This document shows positions 42,652-51,476 of a stretch of DNA of 64,000 bases, one piece after another; position 1 is the first letter of the stretch, and each line of letters starts with the position of its first letter. The translations under genes and the position numbers were made by a program. This DNA is from Marinibaculum pumilum (GTDB lineage Bacteria; Pseudomonadota; Alphaproteobacteria; Ferrovibrionales; Ferrovibrionaceae). Under the pieces are notes generated by a model. The model ran no database searches. It saw nothing but the letters and a program-made list of their open reading frames with translations, and was not told the origin of the DNA. The stretch lies in contig NZ_JBHRTR010000036.1 in NCBI RefSeq assembly GCF_042646425.1, forward strand, positions 139,848 to 203,847. Direction: 5' to 3'.

Positions 42652-44502
42652 ATGACCGGGACTTCCGGCACTGGTCCGGACGGCTCCGCCCGGTCGCTGC
42701 CCCCGCTCGCCCGCTTCCTGCCCTTCATGGACTGGGCGCGGCACTACGACCGCGGCACCTTCGGCGCCGATTTCCTGGCGGCCGTCATCGTCACCATCAT
42801 GCTGATCCCGCAAAGCCTGGCCTATGCCATGCTGGCGGGCCTGCCGCCCGCCACCGGCCTCTATGCCAGCATGCTGCCGCTGGTGGCCTATGCGGTCTTC
42901 GGCTCCAGCCGCACCCTGGCCGTGGGCCCGGTCGCCGTCCTTTCCCTGATGACCGCCGCCACCCTGTCACGGCTGGACCTGCCGACCGACGAGGCGCGGC
43001 TGGGGGCCGCGGCGCTGCTGGCGGCTTTGTCCGGCGGCCTGCTGGTCGCCCTCGGCCTGCTGCGGCTGGGCGCCATCGCCAACCTGTTGAGCCATCCCGT
43101 GATCTCCGGCTTCATCACCGCCTCCGGCATCCTGATCGCCGCCGGCCAGCTGAAGCACCTGCTGGGCATCCCGCTGGAGGGCCACAACCTGCCGGAACTG
43201 GCCCAGTCGGCCTGGGCGCACTGGCAGTCGATCGACGCAGCAACCGCCATCGTCGGCGCCGCCGTGCTGGCCATGTTATGGGGCGCGCGCCGCTGGCTGG
43301 CCGGCGGACTGGCCGCGCTGGGCCTGTCGCGCAGCCTGGCCGGAACCGTCTCCCGCGCCGCGCCGGTGCTGGCCGTCGCCGCCACCATCCTGGCGGTGCA
43401 TTTCCTGCCCGCCAGCCTGGACAGCGTGCGCATCGTCGGCAGCATCCCGCAGGGCCTGCCGCCGCTGGCCTGGCCGACGATGGATGCCGAGCTGGTGCTG
43501 GAACTGCTACCGGATGCGGCGCTGATCGCGCTGGTCGGCTTCGTTGAATCCGTCTCCGTCGCGCAGACCCTGGCCGCCAAGCGGCGGCAGAGCATCCGTC
43601 CCGACCAGGAACTGTTCGGCCTGGGCGCCGCCAATGTCGCGGCCGCGGTGACCGGCGGCTATCCGGTCACCGGCGGCTTCGCGCGCTCCACGGTCAATTT
43701 CGATGCCGGCGCGGCGACCCCGCTGGCCGGCGCGATGACCGCGATCGGCATCGCTGCCACCGCCCTGCTGCTGACCCCGGCCTTCCACGACCTGCCGCGG
43801 GCGACCCTGGCGGCGACCATCGTGGTGGCGGTGTCGAGCCTGATCGACTTCAAGGCCCTGGCCCGGACCTGGCGCTATTCGCTGACTGACTTCGCGGCGA
43901 TGGCGGCGACCATCCTGATGGTGCTGGCGGTCGGCGTGGAGGCGGGCATCGCCACCGGCGTCGCCCTGTCCGTGGCGCTGCATCTGGGACGCACTCTGCG
44001 GCCGCATATCGCCATCGTGGGCCAGGTGCCGGGCACCGAGCATTTCCGCAATGTGAAGCGGCACGAGGTCGTGGTCAGCCCGAAGGTGCTGTCGTTCCGG
44101 GTCGACGAGAGCCTCTACTTCGCCAATGCCCGCTTCCTGGAGGACTGGCTGGCCGCACGGATCGCCGAGCGGCCCGAGGTCCGGGACGTGGTGCTGATCT
44201 GCAGCGCGGTGAACATGATCGACGCCAGCGCCCTGGAGAGCCTGGAGACGGTGAGCGAGCGGCTCGGCGCCGCCGGCGTGCGGCTGCACCTGTCGGAGGT
44301 GAAGGGGCCGGTGATGGACCGCCTGCGGCGCAGCCATTTCCTCGACCATCTGAGCGGCCAGGTATTCCTCAGCCAGCACCAGGCGATGTGCGCCCTGGCG
44401 CCGGAGACGGTGCGCCAGGCGATTGGCAGCGCCGCCTGCAGCGAGGCGGAGGCGGAGGCCCTCGCGATGCCGCGCCGCGCGGGCAGCTCCGGCCAGGACT
44501 GA
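42652..44502 (+). CDS. SulP family anion transporter with STAS domain
   Basis: This 616-residue membrane protein has the SulP signature near the start of the membrane domain (AVIVTIMLIPQSLAYAMLAG, then PPATGLYASMLP). About 10-14 helices run to residue 445 and a cytoplasmic STAS domain follows (about 465-585, with LICSAVNMIDASALESLE). Such proteins move sulfate, sulfite or bicarbonate. Start 42652 is set by AAGGA six bases upstream. In this operon it most likely exports sulfite or handles sulfate made by the persulfide dioxygenase; substrate is inferred. Confidence 0.9.
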   Translation: MTGTSGTGPDGSARSLPPLARFLPFMDWARHYDRGTFGADFLAAVIVTIMLIPQSLAYAMLAGLPPATGLYASMLPLVAYAVFGSSRTLAVGPVAVLSLMTAATLSRLDLPTDEARLGAAALLAALSGGLLVALGLLRLGAIANLLSHPVISGFITASGILIAAGQLKHLLGIPLEGHNLPELAQSAWAHWQSIDAATAIVGAAVLAMLWGARRWLAGGLAALGLSRSLAGTVSRAAPVLAVAATILAVHFLPASLDSVRIVGSIPQGLPPLAWPTMDAELVLELLPDAALIALVGFVESVSVAQTLAAKRRQSIRPDQELFGLGAANVAAAVTGGYPVTGGFARSTVNFDAGAATPLAGAMTAIGIAATALLLTPAFHDLPRATLAATIVVAVSSLIDFKALARTWRYSLTDFAAMAATILMVLAVGVEAGIATGVALSVALHLGRTLRPHIAIVGQVPGTEHFRNVKRHEVVVSPKVLSFRVDESLYFANARFLEDWLAARIAERPEVRDVVLICSAVNMIDASALESLETVSERLGAAGVRLHLSEVKGPVMDRLRRSHFLDHLSGQVFLSQHQAMCALAPETVRQAIGSAACSEAEAEALAMPRRAGSSGQD

Positions 44503-44518
44503 GGGACCGCCGGGTCCC
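44503..44518. terminator. Short hairpin after the SulP gene
   Basis: GGGACC and GGTCCC pair around a 4-base loop immediately after the SulP stop codon and before the convergent hydrolase gene. Only six base pairs and no U-run, so weak. Confidence 0.35.
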
Positions 44519-44544
44519 ACGTCACGAACGCGCCGGGGACCGGC

Positions 44545-45141
44545 TCAGTCTTCGCCGACCCAGTCCTGCCAGGCCGGCCAGGCGGCCACCAGCGCCGCCA
44601 GGGCCGCGTAGCCGCCGCTGTTCGGATGGGCACCGTCGCCGGCAGCGGCTTCCGCCCGCCAAGACCGGCAGTCGGACAGCGGCCCGATCACCGGCAGATA
44701 GGCAATGGACAACGACCCGCAGAGTTCCGCCAGCTGCACCGACAGCGCGGCGATGCGCGCATCGGCCTCCTCCGTGCCGACGGGCGGCGGCCCTACCATC
44801 AGGGTGGGTGCGGTCGCGACCGCAGCCCCGAGGATCGCCCGCGCATGGCCCAGGCTTGCCGAGGCCGGCAGGCGCCGCTTCCCCTCCCCGTCATCCGCGC
44901 AGTCGTTGGCACCGAAGGAAAAGACAAGCCGCCCCTCCACCCCAACCGGCAGCCTGCACCGTGCCTCCGCCGCCCAGCGGGCAGCAATATCTGCGCTGCT
45001 ATCCCGCCGGATGCCGAGATTGTAGAGGGTCAGGTCGCGGCCGGACGCTCGCGCCTGCGCACAGAGCCGGCCGACCCAGCCGAGGCAGGCGTCGTCGCCG
45101 GTCCCGTTCACGAAACTGTCACCGAAGAAGCAGATCCGCAT
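44545..45141 (-). CDS. SGNH/GDSL hydrolase
   Basis: This 198-residue cytoplasmic esterase has the nucleophile Ser9 in FFGDSFVNG, block III GAND (about 77-80) and the catalytic Asp-x-x-His in GDGAHPNSGGY. It would cleave an ester or thioester; the substrate is unknown. GGGAGG lies just upstream of ATG 45141, ruling out longer in-frame starts. It lies 173 bases after the chemoreceptor gene on the same strand and converges with the SulP gene. Confidence 0.85.
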   Translation of the reverse strand: MRICFFGDSFVNGTGDDACLGWVGRLCAQARASGRDLTLYNLGIRRDSSADIAARWAAEARCRLPVGVEGRLVFSFGANDCADDGEGKRRLPASASLGHARAILGAAVATAPTLMVGPPPVGTEEADARIAALSVQLAELCGSLSIAYLPVIGPLSDCRSWRAEAAAGDGAHPNSGGYAALAALVAAWPAWQDWVGED

Positions 45142-45314
45142 GGACCCTCCCCGTCCTTGCCGCCCGCCGGGGCCTGCTCGGCCGTCGCGACGCCGTCGAC
45201 GTGCAGCAGCGGCAGCAGCAGACGGAGCGGCGAGAGCCGGTGCATAGCGTTCGCGGCCCGCGGGACCGGCATGCTCTCGCAAGACGGCCCCGTCGACCGC
45301 CCTACCCTTCCATG

Positions 45315-46616
45315 TCACGCGGACCGACAGGCCTGCATGAACCGCTCCACCTCGCCGCGCAGCATCTCGGCCTGCCGCCCCAGGTCTTCCGCCGCCGTCC
45401 GGACCTCATGCGCGGCAGTGTCGGTTTCCGCCGCCGAAGCGCTCACCAGGGCGGTGTTCCGCGCGACCTCGCTGGTGCCGGACGACGCCTCCTGGACGTT
45501 CTTGGAGATCTCGATCGTCGCCGAGGTCTGCTGTTCGACAGCGCTCGAGACGGCGGTGGACAGGCGGCTCACCTCTTCGATGGAGCCGGCGATCGCGCCG
45601 ATCGCGGCGACGGCGTCGTCGGTTGCGGCGCGGATGCCGGCGACCTGCTGCTGGATCCGGTCGGTCGCCTGGCCGGTCTGGCTGGCCAGGGACTTCACCT
45701 CCGAGGCGACCACGGCGAAGCCCTTGCCCGCCTCGCCCGCGCGTGCCGCCTCGATCGTCGCGTTGAGCGCCAGCAGGTTGGTCTGTTCGGAGATTTCGCG
45801 GATCAGGGTAATGACGCTGCCGATCTCCTCCGCCGCCTGGCTGAGGGTCTGCACCAGTGCATTGGCGGCCTGGGCGCGTTGGCTTGCCGTCTCCGTCGTG
45901 CGGCTCGCCTCGGCCACCTGGCGCTCGATCTCGCCGATGGAGGCGGAGAGTTCCTCCGCCGCCGCCGCCACCGTCTGGACGCTGACGGAAGCCTCTTCGG
46001 TTGCCGCCGCGACCGTGGTGGTCTGGGATTTGGTATTCTCCGCCAGGCCGGTCAGGTTGCCGGCCGTGGTCCGCATTTGTCCGATCGCGGCCGTGAAGGA
46101 GTCCACAACCCCGGCCACGTTGCTTTCGAAGCGTTCGGTGATGTCGTGGAACTGCTCCACCTTTTCCCGCATTGCGCCGATCGCGGCATTGATGCGGTTG
46201 GCGCTGTGCAGGTAGTGGCCGCGCAGGCCCTCCGGGCGGATGGTGCGGAAATACTTGCCGTGGACCAGGTATTCCATCGCCGCCCCGCTCTCGCGCACGA
46301 AGGCGTCGTTGACGTCGATGACCCGGTTCAGCCCGTTCAGCAGGCGGCCGGTCTGCCCGCCCTCGTCTATGCGGACCAGCCGCTGCTCGAAATCGCCGCG
46401 CGCCACCGCCTCGCAGACATCGGCGCCGCGGCGGATCCAGCGCGCGGTGCGCTGCAGGAAGACCAGCGATGCCGCCGATGCGATCGCGGCGGCGAGGGCC
46501 GCCGCCAGGGCGATCCAGGGCAGGCCGGTCAGGGCGAGGATTGCGGCGGCCAGGGCGGCGAGGATCGCGACCGCGCCCGCGGCGCGCGCCCTAGAGAGAG
46601 AACACGAAGGCATCAT
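45315..46616 (-). CDS. Methyl-accepting chemotaxis protein without periplasmic sensor
   Basis: This 433-residue receptor has two closely spaced membrane helices (about 12-30 and 34-54), so almost nothing faces the periplasm. A HAMP-like linker (VCEAVARGDFEQRLV) and a cytoplasmic segment follow, and then the signalling hairpin EISEQTNLLALNATIEAAR. This is the topology of Aer-type energy sensors, whose PAS domain is cytoplasmic. Here the PAS is a separate protein encoded just upstream, with a 26-base overlap. The pair very likely works together in aerotaxis. Confidence 0.85.
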   Translation of the reverse strand: MMPSCSLSRARAAGAVAILAALAAAILALTGLPWIALAAALAAAIASAASLVFLQRTARWIRRGADVCEAVARGDFEQRLVRIDEGGQTGRLLNGLNRVIDVNDAFVRESGAAMEYLVHGKYFRTIRPEGLRGHYLHSANRINAAIGAMREKVEQFHDITERFESNVAGVVDSFTAAIGQMRTTAGNLTGLAENTKSQTTTVAAATEEASVSVQTVAAAAEELSASIGEIERQVAEASRTTETASQRAQAANALVQTLSQAAEEIGSVITLIREISEQTNLLALNATIEAARAGEAGKGFAVVASEVKSLASQTGQATDRIQQQVAGIRAATDDAVAAIGAIAGSIEEVSRLSTAVSSAVEQQTSATIEISKNVQEASSGTSEVARNTALVSASAAETDTAAHEVRTAAEDLGRQAEMLRGEVERFMQACRSA

Positions 46617-47115
46617 AGGAAATCCCCTCCCCCGCCAGAAGGCCGAGCAGCATCTTCTCGCCCTCGGCGATCCCCTCCTTGCGGTTGGCCGGCTTGTCCT
46701 CGGTCGCCTTCAGGTCGGCGTACAGGCGCTCGATGCGTTCCACGGCGGACCGTTCCGGCACCCTGCGATTGGAGTGGTAGCCGACGATCCGGCCGCTTTC
46801 GTCGAGGCTGGCGGTAACATGGGCCAGCACCCAGTAGTGGTCGCCCGATTTCGTCATGTTCTTCACATAGGCGAAGATCTCGTGGCCGGCCTGGATCGCG
46901 TCCCACAGCAGCTTGAAGACGCAGCGCGGCATGTCCGGATGACGGATGATGCTGTGCGGTTCGCCCAGCAGTTCGGCTTCCGTATAGCCCGCTATCCGCA
47001 GAAAGACGTCATTGCAATAGGTGATCCGGCCTTTCGTATCGGTCTTGGAGACGATGATCTCGTCGCGATCGAAAAAGACCTCGCGCCCGGTCGGCTGGAC
47101 AATCTTCCTGGCCAT
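46591..47115 (-). CDS. Aer-like PAS domain protein
   Basis: This 174-residue soluble protein has an Aer-type PAS domain (about residues 12-125): ITYCNDVFLRIAGYTEAELLG, EPHSIIRHPDMP, AYVKNMTKSGDHYWV. In Aer this fold binds FAD and senses redox state. A C-terminal helical tail follows. ATG 47115 has GGGAG seven bases upstream. It overlaps the start of the chemoreceptor gene, so the two proteins are probably made in equal amounts and form a split Aer-type receptor. FAD binding is inferred from similarity. Confidence 0.85.
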   Translation of the reverse strand: MARKIVQPTGREVFFDRDEIIVSKTDTKGRITYCNDVFLRIAGYTEAELLGEPHSIIRHPDMPRCVFKLLWDAIQAGHEIFAYVKNMTKSGDHYWVLAHVTASLDESGRIVGYHSNRRVPERSAVERIERLYADLKATEDKPANRKEGIAEGEKMLLGLLAGEGISYDAFVFSL

Positions 47116-47164
47116 CGGCCATCTCCCGCACCTTGCCTGCCCGGCCCCCGGCCATTCCGGCACC

Positions 47165-47191
47165 CGCGGGCTCCCGTACCGGGAGCCCGCG
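47165..47191. terminator. Perfect 12-bp hairpin between IclR and PAS genes
   Basis: CGCGGGCTCCCG pairs exactly with CGGGAGCCCGCG around TAC. It lies 58 bases past the IclR stop and about 50 bases before the PAS start, all on the reverse strand. No U-run follows. Confidence 0.45.
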
Positions 47192-47248
47192 CGAAATTAT
47201 CGACCGAGAGTTGAATAAAACCTTAACAAAGATTGATCCGCCGGCCCG

Positions 47249-48022
47249 TCACGCGGACGTTGCGGCCGGCCCCTGGAGCAGCTGCCCGGCCTCCACCGCT
47301 GCGGCACGCAGCCGTTCCAGGCCCGCCGCCATCACCGGATCGGTCAGCCGGAACGCCGGGCCGAACAGGGACAGGCCTGCGACCATGCGTCCCTGCCGGG
47401 TCCGCACCGGGACGGCGACGGCGCGGATTCCCTCCTCCCGCTCGCCGTCATTGACGGCATGGCCCTGCCGGCGCACCAGGTCGAGTTCCGCCAGCAGGCG
47501 GTCGCGGTCGACGATGGTATGTGGGGCAAGCCGGGCGAGCGGCATCACCTCCAGGTAGCGCCGCAGGGCGGGCTCGCCCAGCTCCGACAGCCAGAGCTTG
47601 CCATGGGCGGTGCAATAGGCGTCGAGCTGGGTGCCGACCCGGATGTCCACCGACAGGGAGCGGCCGGAGACGACCCGTGCGATGCAGACCACCATGTCCG
47701 CTTCGAAGGCCGTCGCCATGCTGGCCTCCCGCATATCGGCGGTGATCCCCTCGAGCACCGGCAGCAAAGCGCGGCCCAACTCGGCATGGTGGATCACCCG
47801 GTCGGCCAGGTCGACCAGGGCGAAGCCCAGCCGGTAGACCCCCTTGGAGACGGCGACCAGCGCGCCGACCTGTTCCAGGGTGCGCAGGAAGCGGTGGGCG
47901 GTGACCGCGTTCAGCCCCAGCTCGCGGCTGACCAGCGCGGCGTTGATTTCCGTCCGGCTTTCCGAGAACAGGTCCAGGATCGCGAACGCCTTGACGACGG
48001 AATTGTTGACCTGGGTGGCCAT
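47249..48022 (-). CDS. IclR family transcriptional regulator
   Basis: This 257-residue regulator has an N-terminal winged helix (about 6-65, NAVTAHRFLRTLEQVGALV) and a C-terminal effector domain (about 80-250) with the conserved AYCTAHGKLWLSEL. It lies 13 bases after the TRAP large-permease gene on the same strand, the usual arrangement for local control of a catabolic transporter. Tandem palindromes upstream of dctP are possible binding sites. The effector is unknown. Confidence 0.88.
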   Translation of the reverse strand: MATQVNNSVVKAFAILDLFSESRTEINAALVSRELGLNAVTAHRFLRTLEQVGALVAVSKGVYRLGFALVDLADRVIHHAELGRALLPVLEGITADMREASMATAFEADMVVCIARVVSGRSLSVDIRVGTQLDAYCTAHGKLWLSELGEPALRRYLEVMPLARLAPHTIVDRDRLLAELDLVRRQGHAVNDGEREEGIRAVAVPVRTRQGRMVAGLSLFGPAFRLTDPVMAAGLERLRAAAVEAGQLLQGPAATSA

Positions 48023-48035
48023 GGCCGAGGCGCGG

Positions 48036-49358
48036 CTAGGACAGCAGCCGGGGCAGGAACAGGGTGATCGCCGGGAAGGCGACCAGCAGCGCCACCCGGA
48101 TCAGTTCCGCGCCGAAGAACGGCAGCACGCCGCGGAAGGTGGCCGACATCGGCACGTCGCGGGCCAGCGCGTTGATGACGAAGACGTTCATGCCCACCGG
48201 CGGGGTGATCAGCCCCAGTTCCACCACGATCAGCGCCAGGATGCCGAACCAGACCTTGGTCTCCTCCGGCCCCAGGCCGAAATCCAGCTCCGCGATCACC
48301 GGCCAGAAGAACGGGATCGCCAGCAGGATCATCGACAGGCTGTCCATCAGGCAGCCCAGCAGGATCAGGGCCACCAGCAGGATCACCAGGATCGCGTAGG
48401 GCGACAGGCCGCTCTGTACCATCATCTCCGCCGCCGCCTGGGGCACGCCGCCGCGCGACATGAAGATCTTCAAGAGCTCCGCGCCCAGCAGGATCAGATA
48501 GATCATGCCGCTGGTCTTCGCCGTCTCCAGCAGGGCGTAGCGCATGTCGGCCAGCTTCACCACACCGCGGGCGATGCCGTAGACGGTGACCAGGAAGACG
48601 CCGACGGCCGCCGCCGGGGTGGGGTTGAAGAAGCCGAAATAGATGCCGCCGATCACCAGGCCGAAGATCACCACCACCGGGAGTACGTTGATCGTGGCGT
48701 CCCACAGCTCCTGCCGGCGCACCGCGTCGCCCGGCGGTCCGGCATTCGGCACGACCCGCACATAGATGGCGATTGTCAGCAGGAACAGGACCACCGCGAT
48801 CAGACCGGGCACGAAGGCGGCGATGAACATCGTGACGATGTTCGCCTCCACGATGATGGCGTAGATCACCAGCACCACAGACGGCGGGATCAGGATCCCC
48901 AGCACGCCGCCGGCGGCCAGGGTGCCGGTCGCCAGCGAGGGCCCGTAGCGGTAGCGCCGCAGCTCCGGCAGCGCCACCTGGCCCATGGTGGAGGCGGTCG
49001 CCAGCGAGGAGCCGCAGACCGCGCCGAAGCCGGCACAGGCGGCGATCGCCGACATCGCCACGCCGCCGCGCATCCAGCCCAGCCAGGCATTGGCGGCCCG
49101 GAACAGGTCGCGCGACAGGCCCGCCCGGGTGGCGACATAGCCCATCAGCACGAACATCGGCACGACGCTGAGGTCGTAGATCGAGAACTGGCCATAGGCC
49201 AGGGTCTTCAGCTGCGACAGCAGGATCGCCGGCCCCGACAGCACGGCGATTCCGACCCCGCCCACCAGGACCATCGAATAGGCGATCGGCATGCGGATCG
49301 CGATCAGGGCGATCAGCGCCGCCAGCCCCGCCAGGCCGATCAGCAGATTGTCTTCCAT
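48036..49358 (-). CDS. dctM: TRAP transporter large permease (DctM)
   Basis: This 440-residue membrane protein has about 12 helices and the DctM family text: MPIAYSMVLVGGVGI, CGSSLATASTMGQVALPEL, GGVLGILIPPSVVLVIYAII and LITPPVGMNVFVINA. It uses the Na+ gradient to bring in an organic acid delivered by DctP. The start at 49358 is 34 bases after DctQ ends, with only a weak ribosome site; a longer in-frame start lies inside dctQ and is unlikely. Confidence 0.92.
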   Translation of the reverse strand: MEDNLLIGLAGLAALIALIAIRMPIAYSMVLVGGVGIAVLSGPAILLSQLKTLAYGQFSIYDLSVVPMFVLMGYVATRAGLSRDLFRAANAWLGWMRGGVAMSAIAACAGFGAVCGSSLATASTMGQVALPELRRYRYGPSLATGTLAAGGVLGILIPPSVVLVIYAIIVEANIVTMFIAAFVPGLIAVVLFLLTIAIYVRVVPNAGPPGDAVRRQELWDATINVLPVVVIFGLVIGGIYFGFFNPTPAAAVGVFLVTVYGIARGVVKLADMRYALLETAKTSGMIYLILLGAELLKIFMSRGGVPQAAAEMMVQSGLSPYAILVILLVALILLGCLMDSLSMILLAIPFFWPVIAELDFGLGPEETKVWFGILALIVVELGLITPPVGMNVFVINALARDVPMSATFRGVLPFFGAELIRVALLVAFPAITLFLPRLLS

Positions 49359-49392
49359 CAGCGCCGCCCCGGCACGGCCGCCGCCCCCACCG

Positions 49393-49929
49393 TCATTCGC
49401 CGCCGCCCTGCATGGTGCGATGCGGCCGGCCCATGCAGGCATCGACCAGGGTCACCGCAGCGCTGAGCACCAGCAGGGCGAGCGAGACCAGGATTGGCAC
49501 GAAGGCAATCCAGATCGGGAACTGGTAGACCATGGTCAGTTCCTCGTACTCCCGGTAGTCCTGCATCCCCAGCGCCATGCGCCAGAACAGCAGCGCCGCG
49601 AAGCCCAGGGCGACCAGGGAGGCGAGCACCGCGAAGGCGGCGATCCAGCGCGGCCCGGCGCCCTGGGTAAAGATGTCGGCGGAAACGTTCGCCCCGGTCA
49701 GCTGGCAGTAGGGCAGGAAGGCGAAGACGGCGACGGCGACGCAGACTTCGACGATCTCGAAATCGCCGGTGACCGGCTGGTCGAACAGGATGTTGCCGGT
49801 CATCGACCAGGCGGTGACCAGCACCACCGCCAGCAGCAGCCCGCCGCCGGCCAGGGCCCAGAGCTCCACGACCCGGGCGATGCCGGCCGCGATGCGGCGA
49901 TAGGGGGATGTGGTGCCTGCTGTTGCCAT
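49393..49929 (-). CDS. dctQ: TRAP transporter small permease (DctQ)
   Basis: This 178-residue protein has four predicted membrane helices (about 20-45, 58-80, 97-120, 142-165), the DctQ layout, with EIVEVCVAVAVFAFLPY in the second. It stabilises the large permease and the docking of the binding protein. ATG 49929 is used; the ribosome site is weak (GGAA). It follows dctP after a 251-base gap that holds a palindromic repeat, which is unusual within a TRAP operon. Confidence 0.88.
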   Translation of the reverse strand: MATAGTTSPYRRIAAGIARVVELWALAGGGLLLAVVLVTAWSMTGNILFDQPVTGDFEIVEVCVAVAVFAFLPYCQLTGANVSADIFTQGAGPRWIAAFAVLASLVALGFAALLFWRMALGMQDYREYEELTMVYQFPIWIAFVPILVSLALLVLSAAVTLVDACMGRPHRTMQGGGE

Positions 49930-50011
49930 GACAGTTCCAGGGAATGCGCGGCCGTGCCGATCCCCTGCAGGAGCGGTCGGACGGCCGGATCCGTCCCAGC
50001 CTATCACCGGT

Positions 50012-50105
50012 CGTCATCCCGGCCTTGAGCCGGGATTCATTCCGCAAGCCCCGAAGCGCGTCGCGGCCTGCGGAATGGGTTCTCGGGTCAAGCCCGAGAA
50101 CGACG
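50012..50105. repeat. Dispersed palindromic repeat, copy 2
   Basis: All three stems are present (CCCGGC/GCCGGG, CATTCCGCA/TGCGGAATG, TTCTCGGG/CCCGAGAA), but the 46-base left flank shared by copies 1 and 3 is absent. It lies between dctP and dctQ, on the likely transcript, where its hairpins could protect the dctP mRNA end. Confidence 0.85.
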
Positions 50106-50180
50106 TTTCAGGTGTTTGCCTGTCTCTCGCGACAATTGCCTCCGGGGCGGGCAGCCGCGCCCGCCCCGGACGGCCGGCCG

Positions 50181-51299
50181 TCAGTTCGACTTCGCCATCC
50201 CGGAATGCTTCGCGATGGCGGCGCGGGCCTTGTCGACCATGGCCTGGCCGTCGATCCCCTTTTCGGCGACCTCGGCGATCCAGCGCTGCACCACCGGCTC
50301 CAGCTTCGCCTTGAAGGCCGCCGTCTGGCCCTCGTCGAGGACGATGTAGGTGTTGCCGGCCTTCTGCGCGAGCTCGATGCCGTGATCGTCGGCCTTGCGC
50401 CAGATCTCGCCCACTTCCCGCAGCCAGGCCTCGTCGGACGCGTCCAGGAAGACCTGCTGGATGTCCGGCGGCAGGCTGTCCCACCTGTCCTGGTTCATCG
50501 AGACCTGGAAGGTGGTGGTGCCGAAGCGGGTCTTGTCCTTGCCCTCGATCTGGAAGTCGGTCAGGTCCTGCAGCTTCAGCGGCGGAATGATCTCCCACGG
50601 GATCAGGGCGCCGTCGACCACCTTCTTCGACAGGGCCTGCGGCAGTTCCGGCACCGGCATGCCGACCGGGTTGGCGCCCAGCGCCTCGATCACCCAGGCG
50701 CCGGTGCGGGTCGGGATCCGCATCTTCTTGCCCTCAAGCTCGGCGGGCTTGGTCACCGGCTCGTCGACCATGTGGATCGCCTGCCCGGCATGGACATGCA
50801 GGAACAGCGGCTTCACGCCTTTGAAGTCCTGCGCCAGGTCCGCCTCGTACATCTCCCGCATCGCCAGGTTGGTGGCGGCCGGGTCGTTGGTATGGATGAA
50901 GGGCAGTTCGAACACCTCCGCCCGCGGGAACAGGCCAGAGGTATAGCCGTTCACGGTCCAGACCATGTCGACCACGCCGTCGCGCACCTGGCGGATCAGC
51001 TCCGGCGGCTTGCCGCCCAGCGACATGGCGGGGAAGATCTCGATCTCCACCCGGCCGTTCGACGCCGCCTCGATCCGCTGTGCCCAGGGCTCCAGCATCT
51101 GGGTATGGGCCGGCGCCTTGGGGCCGAGGAAATGGTGCAGCTTCAGCTTGTACTCGGCTTCGGCACTGGCCGGGCTATGGGCGGCCGCGAGCAGCAGGCC
51201 GGCGCCGATCGCCGCCAGGCCCAGGTTCTTGAGGCCCACGCTCTTGAGGCCGATGCCCCGGCCGCGAGCGTGGCCGCGCTCTCCGATGCGGTTGCGCAT
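50181..51299 (-). CDS. dctP: TRAP transporter solute-binding protein (DctP)
   Basis: This 372-residue periplasmic protein has a long N-region and signal peptide (hydrophobic core LGLAAIGAGLLLAAAHS, cleavage near ASA-EAEYK) and the DctP fold. The arginine that normally binds the carboxylate is expected in the GKKMRIPTRTG strand. The substrate is an organic acid not identifiable by eye. ATG 51299 follows a strong GGAGG; upstream in-frame ATGs lie in the leader. Tandem palindromes sit in that leader. Confidence 0.9.
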   Translation of the reverse strand: MRNRIGERGHARGRGIGLKSVGLKNLGLAAIGAGLLLAAAHSPASAEAEYKLKLHHFLGPKAPAHTQMLEPWAQRIEAASNGRVEIEIFPAMSLGGKPPELIRQVRDGVVDMVWTVNGYTSGLFPRAEVFELPFIHTNDPAATNLAMREMYEADLAQDFKGVKPLFLHVHAGQAIHMVDEPVTKPAELEGKKMRIPTRTGAWVIEALGANPVGMPVPELPQALSKKVVDGALIPWEIIPPLKLQDLTDFQIEGKDKTRFGTTTFQVSMNQDRWDSLPPDIQQVFLDASDEAWLREVGEIWRKADDHGIELAQKAGNTYIVLDEGQTAAFKAKLEPVVQRWIAEVAEKGIDGQAMVDKARAAIAKHSGMAKSN

Positions 51300-51310
51300 C
51301 CCTTCCTCCC

Positions 51311-51339
51311 CGTCGTTTCGACAATGTGTCGTTTCGACA
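51311..51339. promoter_or_regulatory. Tandem GTCGTTTCGACA palindromes, candidate IclR operator
   Basis: GTCGTTTCGACA occurs at 51312-51323 and again, as TGTCGTTTCGACA, at 51327-51339, exactly 16 bases apart. Each is a TCG/CGA palindrome. They lie 12-40 bases before the dctP start, in the region between the divergent dctP and ThDP-enzyme genes. The co-encoded IclR protein is the natural candidate to bind. Confidence 0.5.
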
Positions 51340-51476
51340 CCGTTTCTGTCTGTCCCCGTGGCCGGAGGATCCCGGCACGGTGCGGAAAGGTTGACCTTGC
51401 GCAGGGCCATTGTCAATCTACTGTTGAGAACTGAATTTCAAATATAGCAATGATTGCGACCGCCGGGGGAAGGGCC

